A DNA stretch of 12,886 nucleotides from Oscillospiraceae bacterium (GTDB taxonomy: Bacteria > Bacillota > Clostridia > Oscillospirales > Oscillospiraceae): contig JAGBGB010000015.1 in the NCBI GenBank assembly GCA_017936205.1, positions 1-12,886 on the forward strand, read 5' to 3'. Positions within the stretch are counted from its first letter, which is position 1. Each line of letters starts with the position of its first letter. Below, one piece after another: positions 1 to 6,548 of this stretch. The notes under the pieces were generated by a model. It was not told where the DNA came from. It did not search any database and saw nothing but the letters and a program-made list of their open reading frames with translations. The position numbers and the translations under genes were made by a program.

Positions 1-465
1 ACCTGAGAAGCAGTGGAACACACCACGAAGCTCCGGATGCCGCTTCACAATGGCCATGGCATCCTCCGCAGCTTCCCGCATATGGACGATCACAGGCAGC
101 TTTAGGCTCTCTGCCAGCTCGATTTGTTCCTCAAAGGCAATGATCTGTTGAGCACGGGGAACATCCTCGTAGTGATAATCCAGTCCGATCTCTCCAATGG
201 CAAGAACCTTCTTGTGAGCTGCAAGCTGACGATAACGATCCAACAGCTTCCCGTCCACATGGTCTGCATCATCGGGATGGGAGCCTACAGAGGCATAGAC
301 GAAGTCGTACTGCTCTGCAAGAGCAATGCTCCGTTCCGAGCTGGGCAGATCACAGCCCACATTCATAATATAATGAACCTGATGATCCTTCAATTCGCGG
401 AAGATCTGATCCCGATCCTCCTGAAAGCGGCGGTCATCCAAATGGGCATGGGAGTCAAAATACAT
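1..465 (-). CDS. tatD: TatD family metal-dependent DNase (partial, N-terminal 155 residues)
   Basis: Members of this family are TIM-barrel amidohydrolase-type enzymes that act as metal-dependent 3'-5' (deoxy)ribonucleases in the cytoplasm and are linked to DNA repair or turnover. The N-terminus MYFDSHAHLD carries the metal-binding HxH pair (H6, H8). GEIGLDYHY around residues 91-99 holds the conserved metal-bridging Glu (E92). VIVHMREA near 126-132 and VFHCFSG at 149-155 supply further conserved histidines (H128, H151). The reading frame runs open to base 1, so roughly the last 100 residues of a usual 255-residue protein lie outside the window. The start is supported by AGGAG at 475-479, 9 bases upstream. 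It is the last visible gene of the minus-strand operon, 19 bases after the SbcC-like gene. Family assignment is secure; the physiological substrate is not known from sequence. Confidence 0.93.
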   Translation of the reverse strand, partial: MYFDSHAHLDDRRFQEDRDQIFRELKDHQVHYIMNVGCDLPSSERSIALAEQYDFVYASVGSHPDDADHVDGKLLDRYRQLAAHKKVLAIGEIGLDYHYEDVPRAQQIIAFEEQIELAESLKLPVIVHMREAAEDAMAIVKRHPELRGVFHCFSG

Positions 466-484
466 GATCCATCGCTCCTAATTC

Positions 485-2668
485 TTATAGGGTGCGGCAG
501 GTGAAGAGGATCACCTGTCGGTTCTTGGATTCCTCACTGAGAACCTCAACCGCTGCATCACAGCGGTCGTCATCAAAGTTGACCAGTGCATCATCCAGAA
601 TCAGGGGGGCATCCTCCGGCAGCAGCATTCTACACATTGCCAGACGGAGTGCCAGATACATCTGATCTGCAGTGCCACAGCTCATTGCTGCTGCCGGGCG
701 TTGGAGAGCGCCGTCCCGTACGGACAGCTGCATTTCCGGCGAAAGCTGCACTGCAGGATACTTCCCTCTGGTCAACTGCCCAAGGATCTTCCCTGCCTCT
801 GCAGTGATTCTGGGGGAGAAACGGGAACGAAGCCGATTATCCGCTGCCTCCAGAGCCTCCAGCGCAATGTCCAGACTCCGAAGCTGCTGCTGATCTGCCA
901 GAAGCTGCTGACGAAGCTCTGCCTTCCGAGTTTCTACAGCCTCAGGCTTCCCCATGGCCTCCATACGTCCACGGAGACCTGCCAGACGGTCACACAAAGT
1001 CTGCAGCTTTTGCTCTGCCTGTCGGTGCTCATAACGAAGCTTGCTCTCATCTAAGTTCATAGCTTCAAAGTCAAATTTTCGGGTGCCTTCTCCAAAGATC
1101 TCCTTCATGCTGCGATGCTGAGATCGCTGATTTTCCAGCACCCGATTTTCGGTGGTCAGGGTGCTTCTGGCTTCCAGAGCCTCCGCAAGTCCCTGTCGGG
1201 CTTGCAGGAGGGTCTTGCAATCCGGGGTGAAGGCGGCGACCTCATCAATGAGCTCCTCTACCTTCAGCTGAGCCAGCTTTAGCTGGTCAGCCAGCTCCTG
1301 ACTCTGCTCTGCTTCGCCGGAGTATTGTTCGTCATAGTTCTTCTGTGCATTGGAATAGGCATCCAGAAGCTGGGGCAGCTCAGAAACATCCTCTGCACGG
1401 TATTGCTGCAGGATCTGCTGTGCCTGTAACAAGCTCCGAACATGCTTGACGGTTCTGCGCTGATACACTACAAAGAGGATCAGCAGCAGAGTAAGAGCGG
1501 AGGCTGCAATTCCAACTGCAATGGGCAGGGGGAAAGTAAAAGGCAGCCGCTCCAAATAGGTCAGAACGGCAAGTGCCCCGGCTCCTAAGAACAGAAGCAG
1601 ACACAGGATCAGGGGCAGAGCCTTTTTAGGCTCCTTACTTTCCTTCAGTTGAGCATAGGTCTCCATATCCTTGCGGATTTTTGCCTCCGCCTGCTCCACT
1701 GTCAGCTCAGAGAAATAGCTGGGAGCCTGAGGACGAGGGGTGGGAGCAGGTGCAAAGGCGGCTTCCATCTTTGCGGTTTCCAGAGAAGAAACTGCCTGAT
1801 CCAGTCGCTTCTGCAGCTTGTGCAGCTCCGCCTCCGAGGGAAGATCTTTGGTCATACCTTCCAACTTCTGACAAAGAAGCTCCTGCTCCTCTAACTTTTG
1901 ACTCAGATCCTCTAAAGCAGCGTGACCCTTTGCCTGCTTGGCATTGTCGATCCGCTGCAGGAGATCGGCAAGACGCTGCACCTCCTGCTCCTGAGCATTC
2001 TTATCAGCCTCTGCTGTTTGAATATCCTTCTGCAAATTCTCCAAATTGGTATGAAGCTGTTCCGCCTCTGTCAGCTCTGTTTGCAGCTTGGGGATCCGCC
2101 CACTGCGACCGGACAGGCGATTTCTCAAGCCCTGCAGTTCCTTCTCTAACTGGGGAGCAGACTTGCTCCGCTCCTCACCGGTGCTGACCAGAGCACCCAA
2201 ACGCTTCTCCAAGGCATCATCTGCGTTGACGGACATTCCCAATTGACGGATGAAGGCTGTCCGCTCAAAAACGGACCGCTCCACACCGCATAGGGTTCGA
2301 CCGCAGTTTTCCCCGGATAGGGCACCCAGCTCCCTTCCGCTTTCTGTATCATAGGCACGGAACAGGCTCATGGGGGCCTTGGGAGTAGATTTCCGCTCAA
2401 TAGTAATACGGCGACCCTTCCACTCTAAATCCATAGAGCCCTCCATAGGCTTACCACTCCAGGGGCGGTAGCGCTCCTTGGCAGGCAGACCTGCGTTGGC
2501 TTGACTGCTGCGCTCCTTGGTGTCAATGCCATAGAGCATGGCAATGATAAAGGCTGTCCATGTGGACTTCCCTTCCTCGTTGGGAAGGGTCAATACATTC
2601 ATGCCATCCTGCAGCGCAAGCTCTCCCTGGAGCTTACCGAAGGATGCACGCATTCTTAGAATCTTCAT
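485..2668 (-). CDS. SbcC/YhaN-like AAA ATPase with coiled coils and a transmembrane hairpin
   Basis: This is an SMC/Rad50-like ATPase of the YhaN type, the likely partner of the SbcD-like phosphoesterase encoded just upstream. The N-terminal ATPase half begins MKILRMRASFGKL and has a Walker A-like LPNEEGKST at residues 28-36, in which the first Gly of GxxxxGKS is Leu. Long glutamine- and leucine-rich coiled coils span about 190-300 and 405-610. Between them lie two hydrophobic segments (about 350-371 and 380-402), which suggest a membrane anchor as in YhaN rather than the zinc hook of Rad50/SbcC. The C-terminal half has an ABC signature (MSCGTADQ, 662-669) and Walker B (PLILDDALVNFDD, 688-700). 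The protein stops at FTCRTL, right at the H-loop strand, with Arg where a His is common. At 727 residues it is shorter than B. subtilis YhaN. AGGAGGG 6 bases upstream supports the start. Role in DNA-end processing is inferred from family and pairing. Confidence 0.85.
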   Translation of the reverse strand: MKILRMRASFGKLQGELALQDGMNVLTLPNEEGKSTWTAFIIAMLYGIDTKERSSQANAGLPAKERYRPWSGKPMEGSMDLEWKGRRITIERKSTPKAPMSLFRAYDTESGRELGALSGENCGRTLCGVERSVFERTAFIRQLGMSVNADDALEKRLGALVSTGEERSKSAPQLEKELQGLRNRLSGRSGRIPKLQTELTEAEQLHTNLENLQKDIQTAEADKNAQEQEVQRLADLLQRIDNAKQAKGHAALEDLSQKLEEQELLCQKLEGMTKDLPSEAELHKLQKRLDQAVSSLETAKMEAAFAPAPTPRPQAPSYFSELTVEQAEAKIRKDMETYAQLKESKEPKKALPLILCLLLFLGAGALAVLTYLERLPFTFPLPIAVGIAASALTLLLILFVVYQRRTVKHVRSLLQAQQILQQYRAEDVSELPQLLDAYSNAQKNYDEQYSGEAEQSQELADQLKLAQLKVEELIDEVAAFTPDCKTLLQARQGLAEALEARSTLTTENRVLENQRSQHRSMKEIFGEGTRKFDFEAMNLDESKLRYEHRQAEQKLQTLCDRLAGLRGRMEAMGKPEAVETRKAELRQQLLADQQQLRSLDIALEALEAADNRLRSRFSPRITAEAGKILGQLTRGKYPAVQLSPEMQLSVRDGALQRPAAAMSCGTADQMYLALRLAMCRMLLPEDAPLILDDALVNFDDDRCDAAVEVLSEESKNRQVILFTCRTL

Positions 2669-2680
2669 ATTGAGCCCTCC

Positions 2681-3730
2681 TTACAGGCTGACTTCTCTGC
2701 CGTCCATCAGATCCCCCAAGATACGGGCAGCAGTCAGGATCCGCTGCTGCTCCTCCTCAGAGCCCTGATCGTAACGGCTCTTTAGTTCCTTCATGATCTC
2801 TCCCCGGAGGGTGTCCTCCTCGATGCCTTCCCACTGCCTCCGTATTCCATGGGTCTGATCTACCAGATCCAGACTGAAGCAGCGATCACGGAGCGCTTCT
2901 TCTACGGCAGGAAGCTTCGGATCCTCGCAGGGACCGGAAAGGATCACACGGTAGCAATGCTCCCGGCTGTCCGCAGGCAGCGCTTCCAGTACAGAAGCCA
3001 CAGGATCTTCCCCTGCCTCCACGGTCAGAATCTCATAGCGGCGGCTCTCAATGGGAATAAACTCAGTATCGCAGTTGACCTTAGAAAGTTGAACCTCTAA
3101 CAGTCCCTTCTTTCCACACTCGTCAAAGCCACGACCCATAAGACAGCCGGGATAGGCGTAGGTGGTGTAGTCTGTTTTCTGCACCTGCAGACTGTGTACA
3201 TGACCCAGTGCCAGGTAATCCAAGCCGGAATTGGCAATCTGTTCTGCGGTAATGGGGTTATATTCTGCTCCTGTATGGAGAAGCAGTAGATTCAGACGGC
3301 TCTCATCCTGAACATGGAAGTCCCTCAGAGGCTCCCATCCGCCTTGCGTATAGGCTGCGCCGTACAGGTCGCAGCCGGGCAGTTGGATCCTCTCTATCTC
3401 CTGCTTGGTGAAAATATGCACATTTTCTCCCCAATCCTCACGGACATAGGGGCTGTCCTCATTGTAGGGATCGTGGTTGCCGGGAGCAATATAAATGGGC
3501 GCCGCAATGGAGGAAAAACATGCCTTCAATGCCTCAATGGTATCTAAGTAGGGATTCTTCCCATCAAAAAGGTCTCCTGCCAGCAGAACCAGATCGCAGT
3601 CCTGACATGCTAAGGCAAAACGACTGAGGATCTCACGCTGCTCTCCCCGCCGCTGTTTCGCCAGTTCCGGGGATAGACCGGTAAATGCGGCATCCAAATG
3701 GAAATCCGCTGCATGAATGAATTTAATCAT
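2681..3730 (-). CDS. SbcD/YhaO-like metallophosphoesterase (DNA exonuclease subunit)
   Basis: This is a calcineurin-like phosphoesterase of the SbcD/Mre11/YhaO group, which uses two Mn-type metal ions to hydrolyse DNA phosphodiester bonds. All core motifs are visible in order: ADFHLD (D9, H11), GDLFDG (D53), GNHDPYN (N85, H86), LLLHTG (H152) and LALGHVHS (H177, H179). The C-terminal part after about residue 230 is less conserved and would hold the capping and ATPase-binding region. The 349-residue length fits YhaO-type proteins. The gene overlaps the upstream ymdB-like gene by 8 bases and ends 12 bases before the SbcC-like ATPase, the gene order expected for a nuclease-ATPase pair. The ribosome site is modest (AAAGGA about 9 bases upstream), so translational coupling to the upstream gene is plausible. 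Family call is firm; cellular role is inferred. Confidence 0.9.
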   Translation of the reverse strand: MIKFIHAADFHLDAAFTGLSPELAKQRRGEQREILSRFALACQDCDLVLLAGDLFDGKNPYLDTIEALKACFSSIAAPIYIAPGNHDPYNEDSPYVREDWGENVHIFTKQEIERIQLPGCDLYGAAYTQGGWEPLRDFHVQDESRLNLLLLHTGAEYNPITAEQIANSGLDYLALGHVHSLQVQKTDYTTYAYPGCLMGRGFDECGKKGLLEVQLSKVNCDTEFIPIESRRYEILTVEAGEDPVASVLEALPADSREHCYRVILSGPCEDPKLPAVEEALRDRCFSLDLVDQTHGIRRQWEGIEEDTLRGEIMKELKSRYDQGSEEEQQRILTAARILGDLMDGREVSL

Positions 3731-4499
3731 AGATCAGGATCCTTTCTGTTTTTTTACACAAGCCACTGTCTGTTTCGATATGGAACAGGCAGCCCTCCAA
3801 CTTGCAGCTTCCCGCTGCGGGCTCATAGCGTTGGGGGATCTCCCCCTTAAAGCGTCTAATGGACAGCTCCGGCTGAATGCCCAGAATGCTGTTCCGCGGA
3901 CCCGTCATACCCAAGTCCGTAATATAGCCTGTGCCTCTGGGAAGCACACGGTCATCGGCAGTCTGTACATGGGTGTGTGTTCCCCAAACGGCGCTGACTC
4001 TTCCATCCAGCATCCAGCCCATTGCCAGCTTCTCTGAGGTGGCTTCGGCATGGAGCTCTACAAGGATCAACTTGGTTTGGAGCTTCTTCAAGATCCGTTC
4101 TACCTCTAAAAAAGGATTATCCGGTGTGTAGTCCATATTGCAGCGACCAATCAGATCAATGACAGCAACGGGACCGAAGGAGCTCTCGTACAAGCCCCAG
4201 CCCTTCCCCGGCTGGCGTGAAGGATAATTGGCAGGTCGCAGCATGCGGGGATTCCGTTCAATGTAGGGGATGATCTCCCTGCGCCCCCAGGTGTGATTGC
4301 CCATGGTGATCACGTCGGCTCCGGCTTCATAGATGGTATCTGCCTGTCGGGGAGTAATACCCAGCACAGCAGCGTTTTCACCGTTGACCACGCAGAAGTC
4401 TACGCCATGCTCCTTCTTCAGAGCAGGTAAATTTGCTTTCAAAAATTCAAGACCGTTGCTTGCTACCACATCTCCAACAGCCAATATCTTCTTGATCAT
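3723..4499 (-). CDS. ymdB: YmdB-like metallophosphoesterase (TIGR00282 family, cyclic-nucleotide phosphodiesterase)
   Basis: B. subtilis YmdB is a cytoplasmic dinuclear-metal phosphodiesterase acting on 2',3'- and 3',5'-cyclic nucleotides and influencing biofilm and late adaptive responses. The metal ligands of that family are all present: GDVV (D10), VNGENAA (E41, N42), TMGNHTWG (N68, H69), VELHAEATSEK (H150) and WGTHTHVQTADDRVLP (H175, H177). The length of 258 residues is typical. The start is supported by AGGAG about 7 bases upstream of ATG. It is the first gene of the minus-strand run, and its stop overlaps the SbcD-like start by 8 bases, so the two are probably co-translated. In many Firmicutes ymdB sits beside rny (RNase Y); here it is joined instead to a DNA-processing pair. 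Activity is inferred from conserved ligands. Confidence 0.92.
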   Translation of the reverse strand: MIKKILAVGDVVASNGLEFLKANLPALKKEHGVDFCVVNGENAAVLGITPRQADTIYEAGADVITMGNHTWGRREIIPYIERNPRMLRPANYPSRQPGKGWGLYESSFGPVAVIDLIGRCNMDYTPDNPFLEVERILKKLQTKLILVELHAEATSEKLAMGWMLDGRVSAVWGTHTHVQTADDRVLPRGTGYITDLGMTGPRNSILGIQPELSIRRFKGEIPQRYEPAAGSCKLEGCLFHIETDSGLCKKTERILIYD

Positions 4500-4723
4500 A
4501 AAGTCGCTCCTGATCTATTCGGAATAAAAGATGATAAGTCTATTATATCGAAAATCTCGTCAATGTACAGCATTTTTTGCTATTTCCCGCATATTTCCCA
4601 AGATATAGCGGTTTGAATTTATTATTCACACAAAATATTGTGGATATTCTTCTATTTTTCGTGGGATTTCGCAGAGAAAACCGCTACAATAAGGACAGGA
4701 GAAACGGAGAGGAGAGCGGAAAC
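4500..4723. other. Divergent intergenic region between ymdB-like and noc-like genes
   Basis: This AT-rich, 224-base gap separates two divergently transcribed genes and must hold both promoters. On the minus strand a TATAAT is visible (4542-4547). For the plus strand a TACAAT at 4685-4690, 34 bases before the noc-like ATG, is the best -10 candidate, but no good -35 lies 16-18 bases upstream. I saw no parS-like (TGTTTCACGTGAAACA) or Noc-box-like (ATTTCCCGGGAAAT) palindrome. TATTTCCC appears twice near 4580-4600, but not as a palindrome. Confidence 0.5.
4542..4547 (-). promoter_or_regulatory. Candidate -10 element for the ymdB-like operon
   Basis: The minus strand reads TATAAT here, 42 bases before the ymdB-like start codon. 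No -35 with normal spacing is convincing: a TTGACG at 4558-4563 is only 10 bases away, too close for sigma-A with this -10. The promoter is therefore plausible by position and -10 only. Confidence 0.35.
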
Positions 4724-5539
4724 ATGCAAGATCCCAGAGGGTTTATGGAGCACGGACGAGTCCTGCTCCTTCCTGTTGTGCAAATTCGACCAAATCCCTC
4801 CCAGCCGAGGAAGACCTTCGACCCGGAAAGCCTGCGAGAGCTGTCCCAGAGCATCAAGCAATATGGAATCTTGCAGCCCCTGACAGTGCGAAGGTCTATG
4901 GGAGCCTATGAGCTGGTGGCGGGAGAGAGACGGCTGCGAGCTGCCAGATTGGCAGGTCTGTCTGAGGTGCCCTGCATTCTCCTGACGGTGGATGAGGAGC
5001 AGGCAGGAATGCTGGCTATGATCGAAAATTTGCAACGGATGGATCTGGATTATATTGAGGAGGCTCAGGGCTTGGCAAAGCTCATGGACCGCTTCGGACT
5101 GAGTCAGGAGCAGGCAGCGGCAAAAATCGGAAAAAGTCAAAGTGCCGTCGCCAACAAGCTCCGTCTGCTTCGCCACAGTCCACCGGTGCTGCATAAGCTG
5201 CGAGAGCATGGTCTGTCTGAGCGACATGCCAGAGCCCTGCTGCGGTTGCCCGGCGAAGAGGAACGGCTGAAAGCCATAGATGTGATTCTCCAACGGCAGC
5301 TTACAGTAGCAAAAACCGAGGCATACATAGAGGCCCTGCTGGAAAAACAGGAGGCCCAGACAGTCAAATACGGCATGCGGAAATTCATTCTGCGGGATCT
5401 GCGGCTGTTCCTCAACAGTGTGAACCATTCCTTGGATCTGGTTCGGGGAGCCGGTATCGACGCCCAATCTCAGCAGGAGGAAACAGAGCATGAGATCGTT
5501 TTGACCATTCGCTTGCCAAAAGGGCGAGTAGGGGGATAG
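4724..5539 (+). CDS. noc: Noc-like ParB/Spo0J family CTPase and DNA-binding protein
   Basis: ParB-family proteins bind a palindromic DNA site, load CTP and slide as clamps. The Noc branch couples nucleoid position to cell division. Visible are the N-terminal ParB motif VVQIRPNPSQPRKTF (18-32), GILQPLTVR (48-56), the CTP-binding GERRLRAARLAG (68-79) and ENLQR (101-105), then a helix-turn-helix (GLSQEQAAAKIGKSQSAVA, about 125-143). ANKLRLLR, LSERHARALL and LTVAKTE match Noc more than chromosomal ParB, and the C-terminal NSVNHSLDLVRGAGID region is also Noc-like. The ATG at 4724 is chosen because GAGGAG lies 9 bases upstream and the ParB motif starts soon after; the frame is open back to 4577 but those residues look non-coding. 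No ParA, RsmG or MnmG gene is adjacent. The N-terminus lacks an obvious amphipathic membrane-binding helix, which B. subtilis Noc has. ParB-family membership is near certain; Noc rather than ParB is likely. Confidence 0.88.
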   Translation: MQDPRGFMEHGRVLLLPVVQIRPNPSQPRKTFDPESLRELSQSIKQYGILQPLTVRRSMGAYELVAGERRLRAARLAGLSEVPCILLTVDEEQAGMLAMIENLQRMDLDYIEEAQGLAKLMDRFGLSQEQAAAKIGKSQSAVANKLRLLRHSPPVLHKLREHGLSERHARALLRLPGEEERLKAIDVILQRQLTVAKTEAYIEALLEKQEAQTVKYGMRKFILRDLRLFLNSVNHSLDLVRGAGIDAQSQQEETEHEIVLTIRLPKGRVGG

Positions 5540-5542
5540 AAT

Positions 5543-5610
5543 GGGAATTTGAAAATGGAAAGTGGAAAATAAACGATTTTGTTACCTCTCAACTCAATCA
5601 TCAAATTCCC
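5543..5610. repeat. 10-bp inverted repeat in the convergent gap between noc-like and exonuclease genes
   Basis: GGGAATTTGA at 5543-5552 is exactly complementary to TCAAATTCCC at 5601-5610, with 48 bases of A/G-rich sequence between. The gap contains no gene. The arms share the core GGAATTTGA/TCAAATTCC with the ends of the two large repeats in this window, but with the arms in the opposite order. No U-run follows either arm closely, so it is not a standard terminator. Confidence 0.5.
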
Positions 5611-5618
5611 TTGTTTTG

Positions 5619-6299
5619 TTATATCAGATTGTACAGCTTGTCTGTGATCCGATAACCTTGGGGAACATATTTGACGGAGGATATTCTGGGGCCGCTGACA
5701 CCGTATTTGGGAGAATAGCCGAAAATATTGATGTAGCGTTCCAGATCCGGACATTCCTTTGCCATTTCCTTCATGACCTCTACGGTAGCTCGGACGTCAT
5801 CAATGGCGCGATGGGAGTTGACTACCTTCCCAGCCAGATCATAGACCTCAATGGCATTGCACAGCTTGTGGGGATAGGGCTTGCGGTCTCGGTATACTGT
5901 CAGAAGATCCAGCTTGGGCTGATCCCTCAGGATCCCCGCATCCCCATGCTTGCTCAGCAAATAATACAGGAACAGCAGATCGAACTGGGCATTATAGGCG
6001 GTGATCAGGGTTCTGGGAGTAAAGAGCTGCCCCAAGATCTCGCACAGAGCCTGCTTGGAAATGCCCTCTTCCAGAAGCATTTCGTCCGTGATGCCTGTAA
6101 GCTCAACGATTTTGGGGCTCAGCTTACGGTCATCGGTCATGCGGACGAATTCGTCCACCTCCATGACCGGTTTCCAGCCGTTGTCCCATTCCAGACGGAC
6201 AGCGGAGAATTCGATGATCTCGTCTCCCGTAAAGCTCAAGCCGCTGGTTTCTGTATCTAAAACAACAATTGAATCGCAATAATCATGCAGTCGATCCAT
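5619..6299 (-). CDS. DnaQ-family 3'-5' exonuclease (DEDDh type, PolC exonuclease-like)
   Basis: This is a stand-alone proofreading-type exonuclease domain that removes nucleotides from DNA or RNA 3' ends using two metal ions. Four of the five DEDDh residues are visible in order: VLDTETSG (D15, E17), AYNAQFD (D107) and SHRAIDDV (H163, D167). The 226-residue protein extends past the exonuclease fold with NIFGYSPKYGVSGP near 191-204, an accessory tail of unknown role. No polymerase domain is attached. ATG at 6299 is supported by AGGAG at 6309-6313. The gene has its own near-consensus promoter overlapping that of the divergent thiT unit. Whether it acts in replication, repair or RNA processing cannot be told from sequence. 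Confidence 0.9.
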   Translation of the reverse strand: MDRLHDYCDSIVVLDTETSGLSFTGDEIIEFSAVRLEWDNGWKPVMEVDEFVRMTDDRKLSPKIVELTGITDEMLLEEGISKQALCEILGQLFTPRTLITAYNAQFDLLFLYYLLSKHGDAGILRDQPKLDLLTVYRDRKPYPHKLCNAIEVYDLAGKVVNSHRAIDDVRATVEVMKEMAKECPDLERYINIFGYSPKYGVSGPRISSVKYVPQGYRITDKLYNLI

Positions 6300-6320
6300 A
6301 TTGCATCACTCCTTTTGTAC

Positions 6321-6349
6321 ATTATATCATAGAATTGCAGGCTTGACAA
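6321..6349 (-). promoter_or_regulatory. Sigma-A-type promoter of the exonuclease gene (extended -10)
   Basis: On the minus strand TTGTCA (6349-6344) is followed after 17 bases by TATAAT (6326-6321), preceded by TG plus one base as in extended -10 promoters. The predicted start near 6314 leaves a leader of only about 15 bases, with AGGAG at its very 5' end. The -35 overlaps the -35 of the divergent riboswitch promoter. Confidence 0.75.
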
Positions 6350-6371
6350 ATATTTTCTTCCGTGCTATACT
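6343..6371 (+). promoter_or_regulatory. Sigma-A-type promoter of the TPP riboswitch/thiT unit
   Basis: TTGACA (6343-6348), a 17-base spacer, then TATACT (6366-6371) preceded by TGC, giving an extended -10. Transcription should start near 6378, shortly before the riboswitch P1 stem. The leader to the thiT start is then about 170 bases. Confidence 0.82.
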
Positions 6372-6389
6372 GGGTTTAACCGCATATGT

Positions 6390-6487
6390 AACCTTCTTCG
6401 GGGGGCCGGTGTACCGGCTGAGATTGAGGGATATACTCTCTGACCCGCGAACCTGATACGGTCAATACCGTCGTAGGAAAAGATGGC
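6390..6487 (+). ncRNA. TPP riboswitch (THI element)
   Basis: This cis-acting RNA binds thiamine pyrophosphate and represses downstream thiamine genes. The hallmark segments are in order: a P1 5' arm ACCTTCTTC (6391-6399); CGGGGGGC (P2); a small hairpin CCGG-TGTA-CCGG; CTGAGA (6418-6423); a variable extra stem GAGGG-ATATA-CTCTC; ACCC closing P2; GAACCTGATACGG; ACGGT-CAAT-ACCGT as P5; and GTAGGAAAAGATGG ending P1. CTGAGA and the ACCTGAT...GTAGGAAA pieces match the conserved ligand-binding core. It sits between a strong promoter and a ThiT-type thiamine transporter, exactly as expected. Ligand identity is established for the family; regulation here is inferred. Confidence 0.95.
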
Positions 6488-6489
6488 AC

Positions 6490-6535
6490 TTCCGCTTTGC
6501 TTTCCGAGATGGGTGCATGGCGGAATTTTTGTTTT
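6490..6535 (+). terminator. Riboswitch expression platform: intrinsic terminator before thiT
   Basis: TTCCGC (6490-6495) pairs with GCGGAA (6520-6525), and the stem can extend through CTTTGC/GCATGG. It is followed directly by TTTTTGTTTT (6526-6535). The T-run abuts the thiT ribosome site AGGAGG at 6536-6541, so termination would remove it from the transcript. GGAAA in the 3' part of the aptamer (6476-6480) could pair with TTTCC at 6501-6505 as an antiterminator when TPP is absent; this pairing is an inference. Confidence 0.75.
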
Positions 6536-6548
6536 AGGAGGTTTTTTC

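Noticed and set aside
4558..4563. TTGACG as -35 for the ymdB-like operon
   Set aside because: It is only 10 bases from TATAAT, incompatible with sigma-A spacing; the next possible -10 (ACTTAT) is poor.
4577..4723. Upstream extension of the Noc-like gene to an earlier ATG
   Set aside because: The extra residues lie in AT-rich intergenic sequence with no ribosome site; GAGGAG precedes the ATG at 4724.
4652..5491. 279-residue minus-strand open frame
   Set aside because: It is antisense to the Noc-like gene, which has clear ParB and helix-turn-helix motifs; its Gln/Leu/His-rich composition is typical of a shadow frame.
4500..5618. parS or Noc-binding palindrome near the Noc-like gene
   Set aside because: Reading both strands I found no close match to the known consensus sites.
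5562..6260. 232-residue plus-strand open frame
   Set aside because: It is antisense to the exonuclease gene, which has DEDDh motifs, a promoter and a ribosome site; the plus translation has no family features.
6483..6548. ThiT start at an ATG inside the riboswitch
   Set aside because: That ATG is in the 3' arm of the aptamer P1 and the frame crosses the terminator; AGGAGG precedes the ATG at 6549.
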